64,000 nucleotides of DNA from Morella rubra (Eukaryota > Streptophyta > Magnoliopsida > Fagales > Myricaceae), in NCBI GenBank assembly GCA_003952965.2, contig CM025851.1, forward strand, positions 8,163,647 through 8,227,646, in the 5' to 3' direction. Position 1 is the stretch's first letter. Each line of letters starts with the position of its first letter. This document shows, piece by piece, positions 1 through 12,232 of the stretch. Under the pieces are notes generated by a model. That model ran no database searches. It was not told the DNA's origin and saw only the letters and a program-made list of their open reading frames with translations. Both the position numbers and the translations under genes were made by a program.

Positions 1-1440
1 AACCACTGCGGCACTGCCTAAAAGGGATGGTTTTCATCAACGTCCATCACTGACACTGGGATTCTGACAAACGTTATGGTTACAGCATGACGTTATGCTT
101 ATGATTTGAACAGTTTGTAATGCTAAGTCTAATCCTGCACACCCTTTAGTCTTCACTTACACGGCCGTACTGACCACTGAGGGACACACCTGCAGACGGG
201 AGGGCCAAACAGAGCTGGTGTGAGATCAGGACCGTTCGTAAATGTCCCTTGCAGGGGGCAGGTGGTCTTAAACATTCAAAGTACCCCGGCGTGGACGCTT
301 CTTTTCTGTCCATCATTGTAGTTACCGACTACTCTTATCATTCTTTCTCTGCAATCTTGGCATCCACCTAAAAGGATCAGTGGCACACATTGCTACGGTA
401 TGGGTGTTATCAAAAGACGTTGTAAAGGCAGATTTACGCTTATGAGCATTTTATGCATTCAGATAGCCGGTGATAAAAGGATGATTTTCCTATACGCCCA
501 GTAGGAAGGAAAATACCCAAAAGCATCTGAGCTCCTTAAAGTGGTGTTCCATCCAACCCAAAGGACTCACATCTATCTCTTAGCTCTTTCAAAAGGGAAA
601 CTCAGGTGTCATCAGCTATTTTTTAATTCCTAGTTTGGTATCCTCTACCATATGAACTCCCCGCATTTGAAGATTATTCACTGTTTGCACCTATTGGCTG
701 ACTTAAAAACTTCAAAAAAATTATGATACCTGCGAGTTCTGCTTGGGTGAAAACAAAATTCTATTACTGTAACGAATTTGAGCTGACTAATTTACTGAAC
801 TGTCAATCTATAGTGAGTTTTATGATTTTTTTTTAAAATTCAATGAATTTTTCAAAATTGCTTCAAAATTTAGTGAGTGAAAATAATTTTTTTCTTAAAC
901 GTATTTGCATGTTTGTTTAAGTCAAACGCATCCTCACTTTGAGAGTATTGTGCGCAAAGTCACTGCAGTCACTACAAAGTGAGTTAATTTTTTCTGTTCC
1001 TGAAGTAAAAACGCAGTGTCATGAGGAGAAGTCCAAAAGAAAGACTGCAAAAAGGTAAATGGGAGTCCCAAACCTTTTCGCCATTGATCTTTGCCAAAAA
1101 TTTACAAACAGTAGCAAAACAGTGGAATGGTGAAGCTTTTAAAATTTTGTCCTTCAGTTTCACCCCTCAGCAGTCTGTAGTTTCCGTCCGTTGCGTGAAG
1201 CAAGTTATTCTATCAGTGGTACGCATGCTGCAGGCAGACGATAAGAAAAAGGAACTCGATGTTGACAGATCTTTGAGTGTAATAGAGAAATTGAATCCTG
1301 TATTGGGTAAAAACTCCATGGAACCAGAGATTTGGTAGTTTGCAGATTACGTGTGCTGCATAGTATAAACGCAGCTTCAGTTGATATGCAACTGCGAGAT
1401 ACTTTAGACTTACTGGTTTGGGCTAATTAATTATACTATA
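1..1440. other. Intergenic, no gene recognised
   Basis: Mostly AT-rich sequence. The longest open frame (1021-1338, plus) has no recognisable domain, no intron-exon logic and a composition like its surroundings, so I do not call it a gene. Confidence 0.6.
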
Positions 1441-1441
1441 T

Positions 1442-1766
1442 TAAAGTTAATTACAATTTTTTCCCTCAAATTATCATTTGATTCTCAATTTTCCCTTTCA
1501 AATTATGAATTGCTAGAAGCACAGTAAAAAGTCAAGGATGACTTAAATAAGGATAAAATTATCTTTTCACATAAGGAGAATGTCACATATATGTTACGTG
1601 GGATATAAATCATTCGACATAATGGCTCCAATCTGTTGAGTAATGGAATCGCAATAAGAAGTATAGTTTATGGAATTGAGTTGCAATGAGTTAAAATTTG
1701 TTGAGATATTTGAGAATCGAGTGGTAGTTTGAGGGGAAAATTAAAATTAATTGTAATTATTTATAT
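1442..1766. mobile_element. MITE-like inverted-repeat element
   Basis: The left arm (about 1446-1500) and the right arm (about 1705-1766) are imperfect reverse complements. Both carry the theme of a TTAATTACAATT end followed by CCCTCAAA and GATTCTCAA. The total size near 320 bp and the non-coding AT-rich middle fit a MULE- or Tourist-type MITE. No clear target-site duplication was found, so the exact ends are uncertain. Confidence 0.5.
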
Positions 1767-2840
1767 TTGTGACTTCTTTCAACATGAGACTCAACATTTT
1801 TATCCTCTCTCATGCGGTCATATTTAACAATCTGCCTTGTAACTTGCGACTATATAATTTGTTTTTCTTTTTTATTTCCCTTGAATGAAAGCCAGATCTA
1901 ACAGTCTGTTTTTTTTTTTTTAGACTTTCATAGGATTCACCTTGTGCTTTGAGCCACACACCTCGCTCTCTTCTCTATCTGAAGTGACTTTTCTCGATCT
2001 TATAAGCCCTATTTATCCCGATCGCATTGTTGGCTCCGATACAATTTATTACTAAGTTTTATCTCATACTTATATATTAACTATTAACCCATTCCACAAA
2101 ACAATATGAAATTTACTCCAACAGTCTTTAATTTAAACATATGATCGGGATATAGTTTAGATCAAGTAAGAATAGAATTGGAGAAGAGAATATATCATTA
2201 ACTGCTTTAAACATGAAAAGTAATTTTCAATTTAAGGGAATATCATCTGTGTATGTTATACAAAACCTTTTAGGATGCTCAAAAAATATCACGTACGTCT
2301 TACATTTATGGACAAAAATTAATCAATCCTCCTCAAATTTTAATTTGTTTGACTCTCAAATTTAAAAAAATAATCGCCTTTTCATCAAATTTGAGGGTTT
2401 TAGGATGTTCTTTTTTTTCTTTTTCTTCTTTTATCGAGAACGCATTCATACTTCCGCGCAGCCGTAAAATATAGGAGACTTCTTGTCAGCTAAATCCCGT
2501 TTTCCTTCTCAAGATTCTCAACAATTAAGATAACTGAGCTATCCATAATCATGGTTAAAATAATACTCCAGTACTTGTTATTGTTAGGGTGTGCCGCAGC
2601 TAGCATTTTCCTCGTGATCTATGCAAACGGTAGATGAGGTTATTAAGCTGTCCAGTCCCCCATGGCAGTCAAGCCATCTAGAGATCATCAAAGGGCAACT
2701 TCAGTCATTTATTAACAACCCCAAGTCAAGAGCCCCGGTTTCCCAAAAAGTGTTGTAATTAGTGAGAAAGCCATGGCTTCAGAGAAATGTCTCTCCCACG
2801 GGAAGCAGCTCTTCCCAACCTTGTCCACAATATTCTTTTT
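1767..2840. other. AT-rich intergenic and upstream region of the EPFL gene
   Basis: No coding region is recognised. The last few hundred bases before 2840 are the likely promoter of the EPFL-like gene. Poly-T and poly-A tracts are frequent. Confidence 0.5.
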
Positions 2841-2843
2841 CTA

Positions 2844-2852
2844 ATATATATA
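2844..2852 (+). promoter_or_regulatory. TATA-box-like element of the EPFL-like gene
   Basis: A TATATATAC run lies about 140 bases before the start codon at 2991. That would give a 5' leader of roughly 110 bases. It was assigned by position and motif only. Confidence 0.45.
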
Positions 2853-2990
2853 CAGTTCCCATTGATTCTGTTTTTCTCCATCAAACATCCAATCCCATTA
2901 AAGCACTTTCTGTTCCTCTTTCTCCAAATCCATTCCTTCACTGTAACATACATCAGAAGCCAATATTTCCATAGACACTTGCAGAAACTG

Positions 2991-3723
2991 ATGGCCTCAA
3001 GAACCTATCTACGGGGACTGAGAGTTGCAGTCACTGTGGCTTTCATCTTTTCTCTCGCGTTGCTACCTCCCAAATCAGGTAAAAAAAACCAAACCGTTTC
3101 TGTATGAACTGTTAAGAGCCTTTTTGTCTTTGTCAACAAGCAACTGTTGGAAGCTTTTAGTTCTCACTCACAGCACAAAATCCACAGTGGATCTTAATGG
3201 CAAATTCTGGCGGTGTCTTAGTTTTAGTTTTCTTTCCATTTCCTCATGATTGGTATGATCTATCAGACTACTCTCTCTCTCTCTCTCTCTCTCCCCCCCC
3301 ATGGCGGCCCCAATCCACGTCACTGTTATATGTTAATCAACATGGGTTAAAGTCTTCCAAATTTATCACTTCTGTCATGTTTGGGGTCCATAATACCATG
3401 CAGTGCCATTGGATCCGCTACCTTGTATAGTGTGATTAAGATAATTATATTTTCCTTTGGTTATTCTGGTTAAGTGTTGTATTTTGGCTGCTGGATCAAT
3501 ATCTTCAGGCAACGGCGAGAGTTTAGAGGAAAGTAAAATGGTGTTGGGATCAAAACCTCCCGGTTGCGTGAACAGGTGCTTGAATTGTAGGCCTTGCATT
3601 GCTACTCTAGTAATTCCTTCTCACCAAATGAAAGAGTTCAGTGCATCATCTCGTGGAGAAGACGACAGCTACTATCTCCTCTCGTGGAAATGCAGATGTG
3701 GGAATAAGCTTTTTCAACCATGA
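2991..3723 (+). CDS. EPFL8: EPF-like secreted cysteine-rich peptide (EPFL8-type), 2 exons
   Basis: The gene has two exons, 2991-3078 and 3509-3723. The GT-AG intron falls in phase 1, so the last G of exon 1 and GC of exon 2 form a glycine codon, giving 100 residues. Residues 1-30 form a signal peptide with a hydrophobic stretch (VAVTVAFIFSLALL). The C-terminal half begins MVLGSKPPGC and holds six cysteines in the order C-x3-C-x2-C-x2-C, a long loop, then WKCRCG, and it ends NKLFQP. This is the mature domain of the EPIDERMAL PATTERNING FACTOR-like family. These apoplastic peptides bind ERECTA-family kinases with or without TOO MANY MOUTHS to control stomatal spacing and organ growth. The SKPPGC and YYLLSWKC motifs point to the EPFL8 branch, which is my judgement from memory. 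Overlapping frames on both strands are shadows. Confidence 0.88.
3268..3300. repeat. (CT)n/(C)n microsatellite in the EPFL intron
   Basis: A run of CT dinucleotides is followed by eight C inside the single intron. It is a simple repeat, likely length-polymorphic. Confidence 0.9.
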
Positions 3724-4596
3724 TCTCACCATATTTGTAGAAACTTCAGTACACTAAAGACTAGGAGAAAAAAAAAAAACCAGTCTCCCTCTCTCTGATC
3801 TCTTGTAGTATGCTTTTTAGAAATATGAAATATGTAATCGGAGATTTATGCTATTGATGGATATCATGTCATTTTAGAGAGATTTTGGCTGCTTGTAGAA
3901 TCCTCATCTACTCTTAAAATCATGCATTGAAATGCTTCGTGCATGTGCTCACTACACATACTTTCTAAACACCCATTCCTCTGGTACCTCTAGTCCCTTC
4001 AAGCTTTAACGTACTTAAAACCCCTACACCTGCCCTCGTCCCCAGGTTTTCTAACTCCTCATCTCTCAGACACCCACAAACACATGCGATTGAGCATATA
4101 TATTAGACATCAGACTGGTCAATTTTTTTTGCATGAACAGCACCGTAGATGGAAACGTCATGTTTGCAGTACTGGCTGCCTGATGAGTGATGACGATTCA
4201 TATTCCCGCTGGTAAAGGAGAATTTGGGAAACTATCATGCGCTTTCTTATCGAAGTCGGACTCGACGTTTGTCGTATTTGACCGTTTCAGGGATTAGTGC
4301 GAGTGAAAACCCACAGTAAGAAGATTTACACAAGCGGTGCTTGATCACCTAACAAGATTTTGGATACAAAAGAAATAACAAGTTCTTCAGATTAGATTCC
4401 ACGATATATCAAAAGACAAGGTCTCAATTTCAAACTACTCGCAGCTGGTAATTTTTATAATATTGTGATATCAAAACGAGGTGTTTGAGCAACGGGTCAA
4501 ATTTCAAGCCAAAAGTTATTGTGATTTAAATTCCAAATGTTTAATTCTGAATATAGCATTTTCCGTAATATAGCTTGAAATGACCATTAGTTGATG
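3724..4596. other. 3' flank of the EPFL gene, intergenic
   Basis: It contains the EPFL 3' UTR (a poly-A stretch near 3767-3779 is genomic) and non-coding sequence. No gene is seen. Confidence 0.5.
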
Positions 4597-5082
4597 GTCC
4601 GTTTAGGCATGTCTACCAAGGAACTACCTTGTCGGCATGCCTTCGCTGCAGAGTAGTTCTCTTGGAACTCGCTCAACCAACTCAAGTCCAAATAGTTGGG
4701 TATATTTGTTTGCAAAAATATTCTATAACACAAATGTATTTAACAAAAATTATAAAATGAACATTCAAAATTTTAAAAATTCATACACAAACACCAATAC
4801 CTTTTATGCAATCTCCAACAATTTTTCACATAAACTCAAATACATTTTCAAAAAAAATTATAAAAAATATTCTTTTTATATTTTTTCACCTAACTCTAAT
4901 ATTTTTTTTATTAAACAATTACATCAAATCATCTTTCTCTATATTTTTTACAAACTCTAATAAAAATTAAATATCTTTAAAACTTTTCACCAATCTTTAT
5001 ATAAAAATTTATAAAACTTCAATCTACATAAATATTCACAATTCTATCAAAATCTTACAATTTTTTAAAAAACGAACACCCT
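4597..5082. mobile_element. Tourist-like (PIF/Harbinger) MITE, copy 1
   Basis: The AT-rich interior (about 4690-5082) is clearly homologous to the element at 15146-15517. They share an ordered series of blocks around CCAATCT, ACATAAATATTCACAATTCT and the terminal CGAACACCCT. The right end is firm. The left end, near GGTCCGTTTAGGCAT, is tentative. The plus-strand open frame inside it (4637-4960) is low-complexity AT translation, not a gene. Confidence 0.6.
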
Positions 5083-5242
5083 GATCTGTGAAACGCTTGT
5101 TCTACTTGCTCCGCTGCAGAGCTGGAGAAAGAAAAAAAAAAAAAACTACTTTTAGATTTTAAACAACGACCCAAATTGCAACATCCATGAAACTTCAGCC
5201 CACATTCACTTCAGCCCAACACAACTCCAGCCACCAGTGATG

Positions 5243-5248
5243 TATAAA
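5243..5248 (+). promoter_or_regulatory. TATA box of the plastid-type membrane protein gene
   Basis: TATAAA lies 53 bases before the start codon at 5301, a spacing that would leave a short 5' leader. Confidence 0.45.
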
Positions 5249-5300
5249 ATCCCAATCAAACTGCAACGTCCTGTTCCCAAATCGAAACTCACTTCCCCAA

Positions 5301-7343
5301 ATGGCTACCCTCTCGCCCTCAACCGCCACGTTCCACAAACCACTGCCAGACCCCTTCTCTTTCGTTCCCCTCCCCTTCCGAGTAATCCCCTGCACCCGTT
5401 CCCATCCGCTCATCCATCTCTCCAGTAGTACTCTCTTTGCCTCTTCGCTCCATCCTCACCGTCCATCCCTTTGCTTTCCCTCCAATCCCCACTCGTCGCG
5501 GCCCTGTCGTCCTTGTCAAGCGGCCAGCCCCGGTCCTCCCCAGGACTCCGACCCGCCTTCCCAGAGTGAAAAGGTCACTCTCACAGGTTCGGAGTCGATT
5601 CTATGATTTTGTTGTTTCCATCTACCTAGGGATTGTTTGTGCTATTCTGAATTTTGATTGTCTTTATTTTTTTGACTTCCTGACTGAAAAATTGACGTTT
5701 CTTATGGTAGATTAAGTTGAAAGCTTCAGGGGGACAATATATGCATATCTTGTGAACCATCTTGCACGTTACATTGATTATACTTCTCCATACATCCAAT
5801 CAAGTTTTTTTTTTGTTTTTTTGTTTTTATATTACATTAGAGATTGGATATATAAAGCAATGTAATTTCACAAGGTGGAGTGAATCTTTTTTTTCAACCG
5901 CTCATCTGCTTCTTTTACTTAATTCAACAAAAAGCATAGTTTCTTAACCACGGTGACCGTGAAATTAGAAAAACCAAGAGGTTTTATGCCCGAGTTTGTT
6001 TCTTTGCCTTTCCAACTTCAGAACTGTGGGCTCCCAAAGAAACAGTCATTGTAAAGTTTGCAATGAAGGCTGTATGATCTTGGTTATTGAGTTATTTTTC
6101 ATCGGTACTGTCTTGGTGTGAAAACTGATAAGTGCGGTACTGTTGATGCCCAATAACTTTGATAGTAATGGTTGGATCTAACCTCCTCCAGTGATTATAA
6201 GAGGGCAAATGATGGTGTGGCAATGATTTATTGGTATGATACCAGAAAGAGGATCCGAAGAACCTCCATAGTAGTTCCATGGACGGTTCTTCTGGGGATT
6301 GATATTCTTTGGTAGTGGCAAATCAATAAAGCGCAAACTACAATTCATGGTACTTGTCTTGTCCATGTATTGTGGACAAGACATCTGGCATGCCTCTTGT
6401 CTTGTCCTTCATCAGTCAACTTAATGGCATTGTATCTTGGTTACTCTTCTTGTCTGGCAGTTTGTATTGTCAGATTTTTATTCTTTATTTTTTATTATAT
6501 GGATGGGATTTACCTTAAACTGGTTTGGCTGTCAATTACTCTCTTGGTGGACGCCACATAGTGGAGCTTAAGCACCGTGTTTAAGATACAATTATGAAAG
6601 AATAAGGAATTTGAAGCAGGGGGATTTCAGGGTTTTATTATCATTCTCCTGATGAGTAGCCTATAAGGGAGAGTTTTATTTTACCTTTCGTAGATCCCAC
6701 TTGCAGATCCTTAAATGTCTTAAGTTGCATTAACCAGGAGACATTACCCTGATCAAAATCTCAGATTTTCTGAACTTGGTACATTGAAGTAACTTCAAAT
6801 ACATAGATGGTAAAGAGCAAACAAAATGAGAACAGCCAAGACACTTACTTTCTGTGGTTAGTTTGTCTAAAATTTTTTAACAATTAATGCATGTCAATGG
6901 GTATTTGTCTTAGGGATTGGTCAATGATTTCCCCCCGTCTAACTGTTGCAATGATGCAATCCCTTTTCCCTTCCCGCCCTATTTCCTTGAGTGTTCCATA
7001 GCTCTGTAAACTAAATAGTTTTTCATTTGTAATGATGCCTTACTTTCTGTAAGGGTAAAGAATGATGACAAGATAGCCCTATTGATTTGAGCTTGTTTGG
7101 TACTGTGACTTATTGAACTTCCCTATGTGCACAAGTGCATTGCATATAGATGGTTCTGAAGTTGAAGTTTGGTACTTACCTCTCGTCATCCTTTTGGGAA
7201 CAGGATTTGCAGCATCTTTGTCCAAATTTCAAGATAGAGTACAAATCTTCTTGGCTGTTCTTTTCTGGATGTCATTATTCTTCTGGGCTTCAGCATGGGA
7301 TGGGAGAAGTAGACCGAACAAAGGATCACGATCTAGAAGATAA
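5301..7343 (+). CDS. Small plastid-targeted membrane protein of unknown function, 2 exons
   Basis: There are two exons, 5301-5586 and 7150-7343, separated by a 1.56-kb GT-AG intron in phase 1. The split codon is G|AT (Asp). The product is 159 residues. Residues 1-75 are rich in Ser, Pro, Thr and Arg with almost no acidic residues, as in a chloroplast transit peptide. After the junction the protein reads DGSEVEVWYLP and then has two hydrophobic stretches (LVILLGTGFAASL and IFLAVLFWMSLFFWASAW) separated by a short charged link. It ends in a basic tail, RPNKGSRSRR. I recognise the pattern of a conserved plant plastid membrane protein but know no assigned function. The perfect frame continuity across the splice supports the model. 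Overlapping frames on both strands in exon 1 reflect its CT-rich composition. Confidence 0.72.
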
Positions 7344-9838
7344 CCTAGTAAGCTTTAATGTTGTATATAATATATAATATTTGATTTAGAGGCATAGAAT
7401 TAGATATTGTAAGCAGAAGCATTTTGGATTAGGTGAATTCCTAGACTTGGTTCACATTGTATTACTGAATATTGATGTTGTTATTATCGAAGTCAATAAG
7501 GTAATTGGCACTGCCTCTGGAATACAGCATTAAGCCAGTCCCTCATAAAGCACATAAAAGCAAGTTTGTGGATCTTTTGGAGGTCCCTTGATTTTAGAAA
7601 TTTTTTCAAGTTTGTTGAGTTTTTGTATAATTATAAATTCAAGAGAAGTTATGTCAGGATTACCATTAGCCAAAATTTGATCCTTTCTTCTCAATGAAAT
7701 TCTTAGCCCAATTGAACTTTGAGTTAGGACTTCTGTAAGAGTTGAATTTCTTGATATTCTAGACCCTATTGTTCAGAAATGGAAAGAAGATTTTGAAGAT
7801 GGGTTGTGTTATATTCTGTAATGTTGAGCAAAAATAGTAAGTGATGCCTTTGGGCATGTTAAACAGAAATGGCAAATCTTAGGAGATTTTGAGGCTGTCT
7901 GGCTGGACAGAGAGTAAAAACCTCAAAATTAAAAACGGATATTAAGCTGCTGAATTTAAAGCTGCGCAACTAAAGCTTCTGAGAAGAAATTTCCCTGGAT
8001 ATTGTTGTCAAAACTTTACAGCACAAGTAATCACCATCCAAAAATTCTCCATTCGTCATATGAATAGCAGTAAGAAAGCTAATTATCTGGGCTGGCCGTG
8101 CTTGACAGTGCTTCTGATGGTGTAAAATATCGAAGGGTAACTAAAGAAGGGACAGCACTAGTTGAAGTTAATTACCATCTTCTTAAGGATGGTATCAGGA
8201 TTCAGCTACTCGGTCCTATTAGGAATGAGAGGCGGACATAGCCAAACTGTAGACTGTAAAGGTATTCTTTTCCCCCTAAGTTCTAGATTGAATTCTGGAT
8301 GCCCTTCTGCGTTAATTAATATGAGGACTCAGATTTTTCCTTGTACATTAATTACGCATATTCTGCGCTACAAATCATGTGAGCAAACCTGGACAAGGCC
8401 CAGAATGAGGCTTGTGTTCTCGGCCGTTGATGGATGACACACTCCTTTTTTTTTTTTATCGAAGTCAAATATCAGTCACGCTTTGCATTTGTTTATGTGG
8501 GAAGGTCATGGTTACTCCAAGAAAAATAACTGAAAAGGAAAGGAAAGAAAAGAAAAGCATATACATGGTTAGACAGAAAACAGATTTTTGTGGAAAGACA
8601 AATTGTGTAAAGTTGTATAATTTGTGCAAAAGACAAATTCTGTAAAGTCATACAAATTGCGGCTGAGATTTAAAGAAATAAATCTAACATTCTAAGGTTG
8701 GCCACGTCATTTAATAAGGTGAGAAGATTAAATGATGTTGACAGCCTTGGCTTGGCTCATTAAATAGCGTGGCTAGACTTCGAACGTTGGATTTGTATAA
8801 TTTTAAATCACAGTTGTCATTTTGCATGGCTTTTTTACAATTTGTTTTTGCGATTAGATAGTCCCACTAAACTGTGGATAAAAAAAAAAATACAAGCGTT
8901 GCATATCTTTGTGTTAACACTATGGAACGATGGATCCAACAATTGAAGTGATCTAGCGGAGATGTGCTCCATGCTCTATTGTGCATTCATTCCATGGTTT
9001 TCGGTAAAGTTGCATGGATTACCACCTAGGTGGGGTAGGCCAACTATATTTTCCCATATCACCTGACACTCTTAATCTTGCATATTAGTTTAGGGATTAG
9101 GATCTTCCGTAATTTCTTATCTGGATTTTATAGTGTAATTCGGAGAGAAATATACACAACAGGTAAACCCTATATTATTTAATGTTGTTCATATAAATTT
9201 TCGAGCAGTATTGACCCTACAATGAAGTCCGTTTATTATGTCTATTTCTTTTCGAATTGTATCGTACAATCGTGTCAGCTGTTGTAGCTTTTCCTGGTAT
9301 CGAAGTACTTAGTCACTATAAATATATTGTAACCTCTCTCTTTTCAGTTAAAAAAAGGGTAAAGAAAGCTACTCCCTTTCATGCTTTAATCACAATCAAC
9401 CAAAGTGACACATTTTCAAAATACCAAAAGAGTGTACCTCTCGGGGGAGTCAAAGTCGACTATTAGCCATCAAACTTTTACAGGGTCGGATTCAATGTGT
9501 TAACCATCAGGCTTGAAGAGAACTGCTGAGGAGTGAGGACCATGTGAATTCCATCTGCGTGGTGCCCCACAACGGAGACACTAGAGTATGTGAACGCTGT
9601 GGTCCCTGTGTGATAAGCAAACACTCTACCTCACTCACAAGAAAGAAAAAAAAAAGAGAAGAAAATCCACCCACTCTCTCGTTCGAGTGGACTAGCTTTA
9701 AATGGTTATTTCTCAAGGTTTTGTCATTTCCCCCTTGTCTGATGTCGCGTATAATCGCGCATGGGGCACTAATTGGTCGTTCATGAACATTTTTGTGACT
9801 GCCCTGCGCATTAGACTCCCTCAATGTCATCATTAGGC
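7344..9838. other. Intergenic, no gene recognised
   Basis: Short open frames (for example 8162-8437 and 9544-9786) lack domains and splice partners. A poly-T tract is at 8447-8458 and AG-rich sequence follows at 8520-8560. I see nothing else. Confidence 0.5.
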
Positions 9839-10046
9839 TAACAGCGTGTCGAAGTCCAATTGGTCAATAATGCCGCCAATGTCGGACCGGCAAATTTTGT
9901 CATAACCCTTGGGGACGCGTTCAATCCATGTGGCATCGATGAATGTTTCATTCAAGACGTCGTTTCAGGCGAGAAGTAACAGCGTGTCGAAGTCCAATCA
10001 GGGGAAAAATGGACAGGACAGCGCTAAGAAGACAATAATGCCGCCA
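9839..10046. repeat. Direct repeat upstream of the TPR gene
   Basis: The phrase AACAGCGTGTCGAAGTCCAA occurs at 9840-9859 and again at 9979-9998. Each is followed by AATAATGCCGCCAATGTC, after 6 bases in the first copy and about 36 in the second. A short segment was therefore duplicated, with extra sequence between the two blocks of the second copy. Confidence 0.8.
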
Positions 10047-10483
10047 ATGTCACTTCCTCGACCAATTCTGACCGTCCAATATCTCCTATCGGAAGTTGAT
10101 AAAATGAAAATGATCGGCTTTGATGGGTCCCGCCTCACGTGCCATTAGGCCACGTGTCCCCTCGTGAAACGTCGTAACTTTTGTGCGCTAACGTTTAGTG
10201 CAATATGCTGAATCAATGGGCTTATATTCTGCGGGCTTGCACATAACATTCCGGGTGCACTTGCCAGGGTCACTGTGCACCTTGTCGTTTACCAATAAGT
10301 GCCGATCGTACGGCCCAGATGGATTTTGCTGTTCAACGAGAAGACGTTTCCTTCCCTCTCTACCGTTTCTCCTTCTCTCTCTCTTACTCTTTTACTGTTT
10401 TGTCTTCCTTTCCGCAATCTGTTTTTCTTTTTATCTTCTTATCTTCTTTTTAATTGTTTTAGCTCAAAAACACTTTCCCCAGC

Positions 10484-10499
10484 TCTATTATATATATCT
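10484..10499 (+). promoter_or_regulatory. TATA-like element and CT-rich leader of the TPR gene
   Basis: CTATTATATATATCTA lies about 120 bases before the ATG at 10617 and is followed by a pyrimidine-rich leader ending in a CT run at 10590-10602. This is a common plant core-promoter arrangement. Confidence 0.5.
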
Positions 10500-10616
10500 A
10501 AAACCTTCTTTGTCTCCGTTACTATCTCTCAAAAGCCACACTTCTTTTTCAACTCATTTCCTTCCCATTAGCTGCCGGCTTCACAACCTTCTCTCTCTCT
10601 CTTGAGACCGTAAACC

Positions 10617-12232
10617 ATGCTCCTGAGAAGCTCCTCAGCCCCGGTCTTGAACTCATGGTTACTCCACTCCAAGGATTCACCTCCCGAGGCTGATCCAGTT
10701 CTCCATATTCCAAGGACCAGATCAGTTTGCTGGACAACTGCTCTACTTCATCATTCTTCCAGTGATGACTCAACCAAAAAGGTGACTCAAGCCTTGGCAG
10801 AAACAGACTTTCATTCCCCACCCAAGCCCAGGAAAAAGAACCTCATAACACGCACCCATAAAAAACAACCAATAATCACAGTTGAAGAAGTTGAGGAAGA
10901 AGAACGAGAGCTAAAGCCCAATTCGGTATCGTCCGTATCTTCAATTCAGAGACTTTTTTCAAGCTCTGGTTTGGGTGAGAGAGTAGTGGACAATGAGGGG
11001 TGTGCTGTGGGGAAGAAAGATAGTGTATTGCAGACTCTGGTGGTGGGTGGTGGATTTGGGAGTGATGGTGGTCGGATTTGTGGTGGTGATGGGAGAGGAT
11101 CGGACGGTGGAGATGGAGGTGATGATGGTGGGTCTGGGTATTTTGAGAGCAATAATCACGGGAGTGATAGCACCGATGCTTATTACCAGAAGATGATTGA
11201 AGCAAACCCTGGCAATGCGCTTTTGCTCGGAAACTATGCTAAGTTCTTAAAAGAGGTAATCTTTGGTTTGCAAATTTTGTAAATTTGGGGTTAGCGTCTC
11301 CTTTCTTTGCTTAGTTGCTAGAAAAAATACAGGAACCTACAACAAATGATCATTAACTTGTTTAACATGCTTGCTTCTTAGATGAGCCTATAGCTAATTC
11401 GCTTATGAAGGAATGTTCTTTTTGTTCGAAAATTTTACCAATATACTTTTAAGCGGTATCTTTTATTTTATGAATAGGTTCGTGGAGATTACTCTAAAGC
11501 AGAGGAGTACTGTGGGAGAGCGATTTTAGCTAACCCAAGTGATGGGAACGTTTTGTCTCTTTATGCCGATTTGATATGGCAAACAAAGAAGGACGCTGAT
11601 CGAGCCGAGAGCTATTTTCATCAAGCTGTTCAAACTGCCCCTGACGATTGGTAAGAAAGCCGTCTCCTTGATCGAATTCTCTTGGTCATATTTCGACTCA
11701 TCCGGCCTGGATTTCCCAAATTTTAGATTTAGGACTTTGTTCTTTGTGGGGTAGCAGAGAATTTTGATTATGTGGTGCGAATAAAGTTTCGCCTTTGATG
11801 GTTTATGCAAAGTGGTTCAATCTCTAGCATAGATCAATTTGCTTTGTAATTTGTTGAATGGAAAGCTTTTAATCAAGTTCTCTGTTCACGCACGGAGGCA
11901 GTGGGGTTGAATTTCTCAACGAAATTGCTGCTTTTGATTGATTTGTCCAAGTTGATGAACATATGATTGTGGCTTCACAATACTTTGGCTCTTGATGAGA
12001 TGTTTTTTAATGTTGGCTTGTACTATTACTTGCGTTAGGGCTGAAGTTTGATGTCTGAACTCCTTGACTGTTTTGCAGTTATGTTATGGCTTCATATGCT
12101 CGATTTCTTTGGGACGCTGAAGATGAAGAAGAGGAGGAGGAAGAGGAACGTCATGAAACTCACCACATCCATGCTCCTGCGCCAAAAATCTCCCGAGAAG
12201 CTTCTCGCTATTCTCCTTTTACTGCGGCTTAA
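10617..12232 (+). CDS. TPR-repeat protein with Gly/Asp-rich N-terminal region, 3 exons
   Basis: The exons are 10617-11255, 11478-11650 and 12079-12232. The first intron is in phase 0 and the second in phase 2 (TG|T = Cys). Together they encode 321 residues. The N-terminal ~190 residues are low complexity: a Ser/Pro start ([11 protein letters not shown]), an acidic EEVEEEERE block and a Gly/Asp-rich tract. The rest is TPR-like: [20 protein letters not shown], then [19 protein letters not shown] and [18 protein letters not shown], followed by [14 protein letters not shown]. The protein ends in a Glu run and a His-rich tail. This architecture matches a plant family of short TPR proteins annotated only by the repeat. 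A role as a protein-interaction scaffold is inference. The start codon lies directly after a CT-rich leader and gives the family-typical MLLRSSSAP start. Confidence 0.87.

Noticed and set aside
1021-1338. 105-codon plus-strand open frame as a gene
   Set aside because: No domain, no signal or splice partner, and surroundings of the same composition; chance frame.
4637-4960. 107-codon plus-strand open frame rich in Asn, Phe, Lys and Tyr
   Set aside because: It is AT-rich sequence inside a Tourist-like MITE, shared with a non-coding copy at 15146.
10876-11205. Minus-strand His- and Ser-rich open frames
   Set aside because: Antisense shadows of the Gly/Asp-rich exon 1 of the TPR gene.
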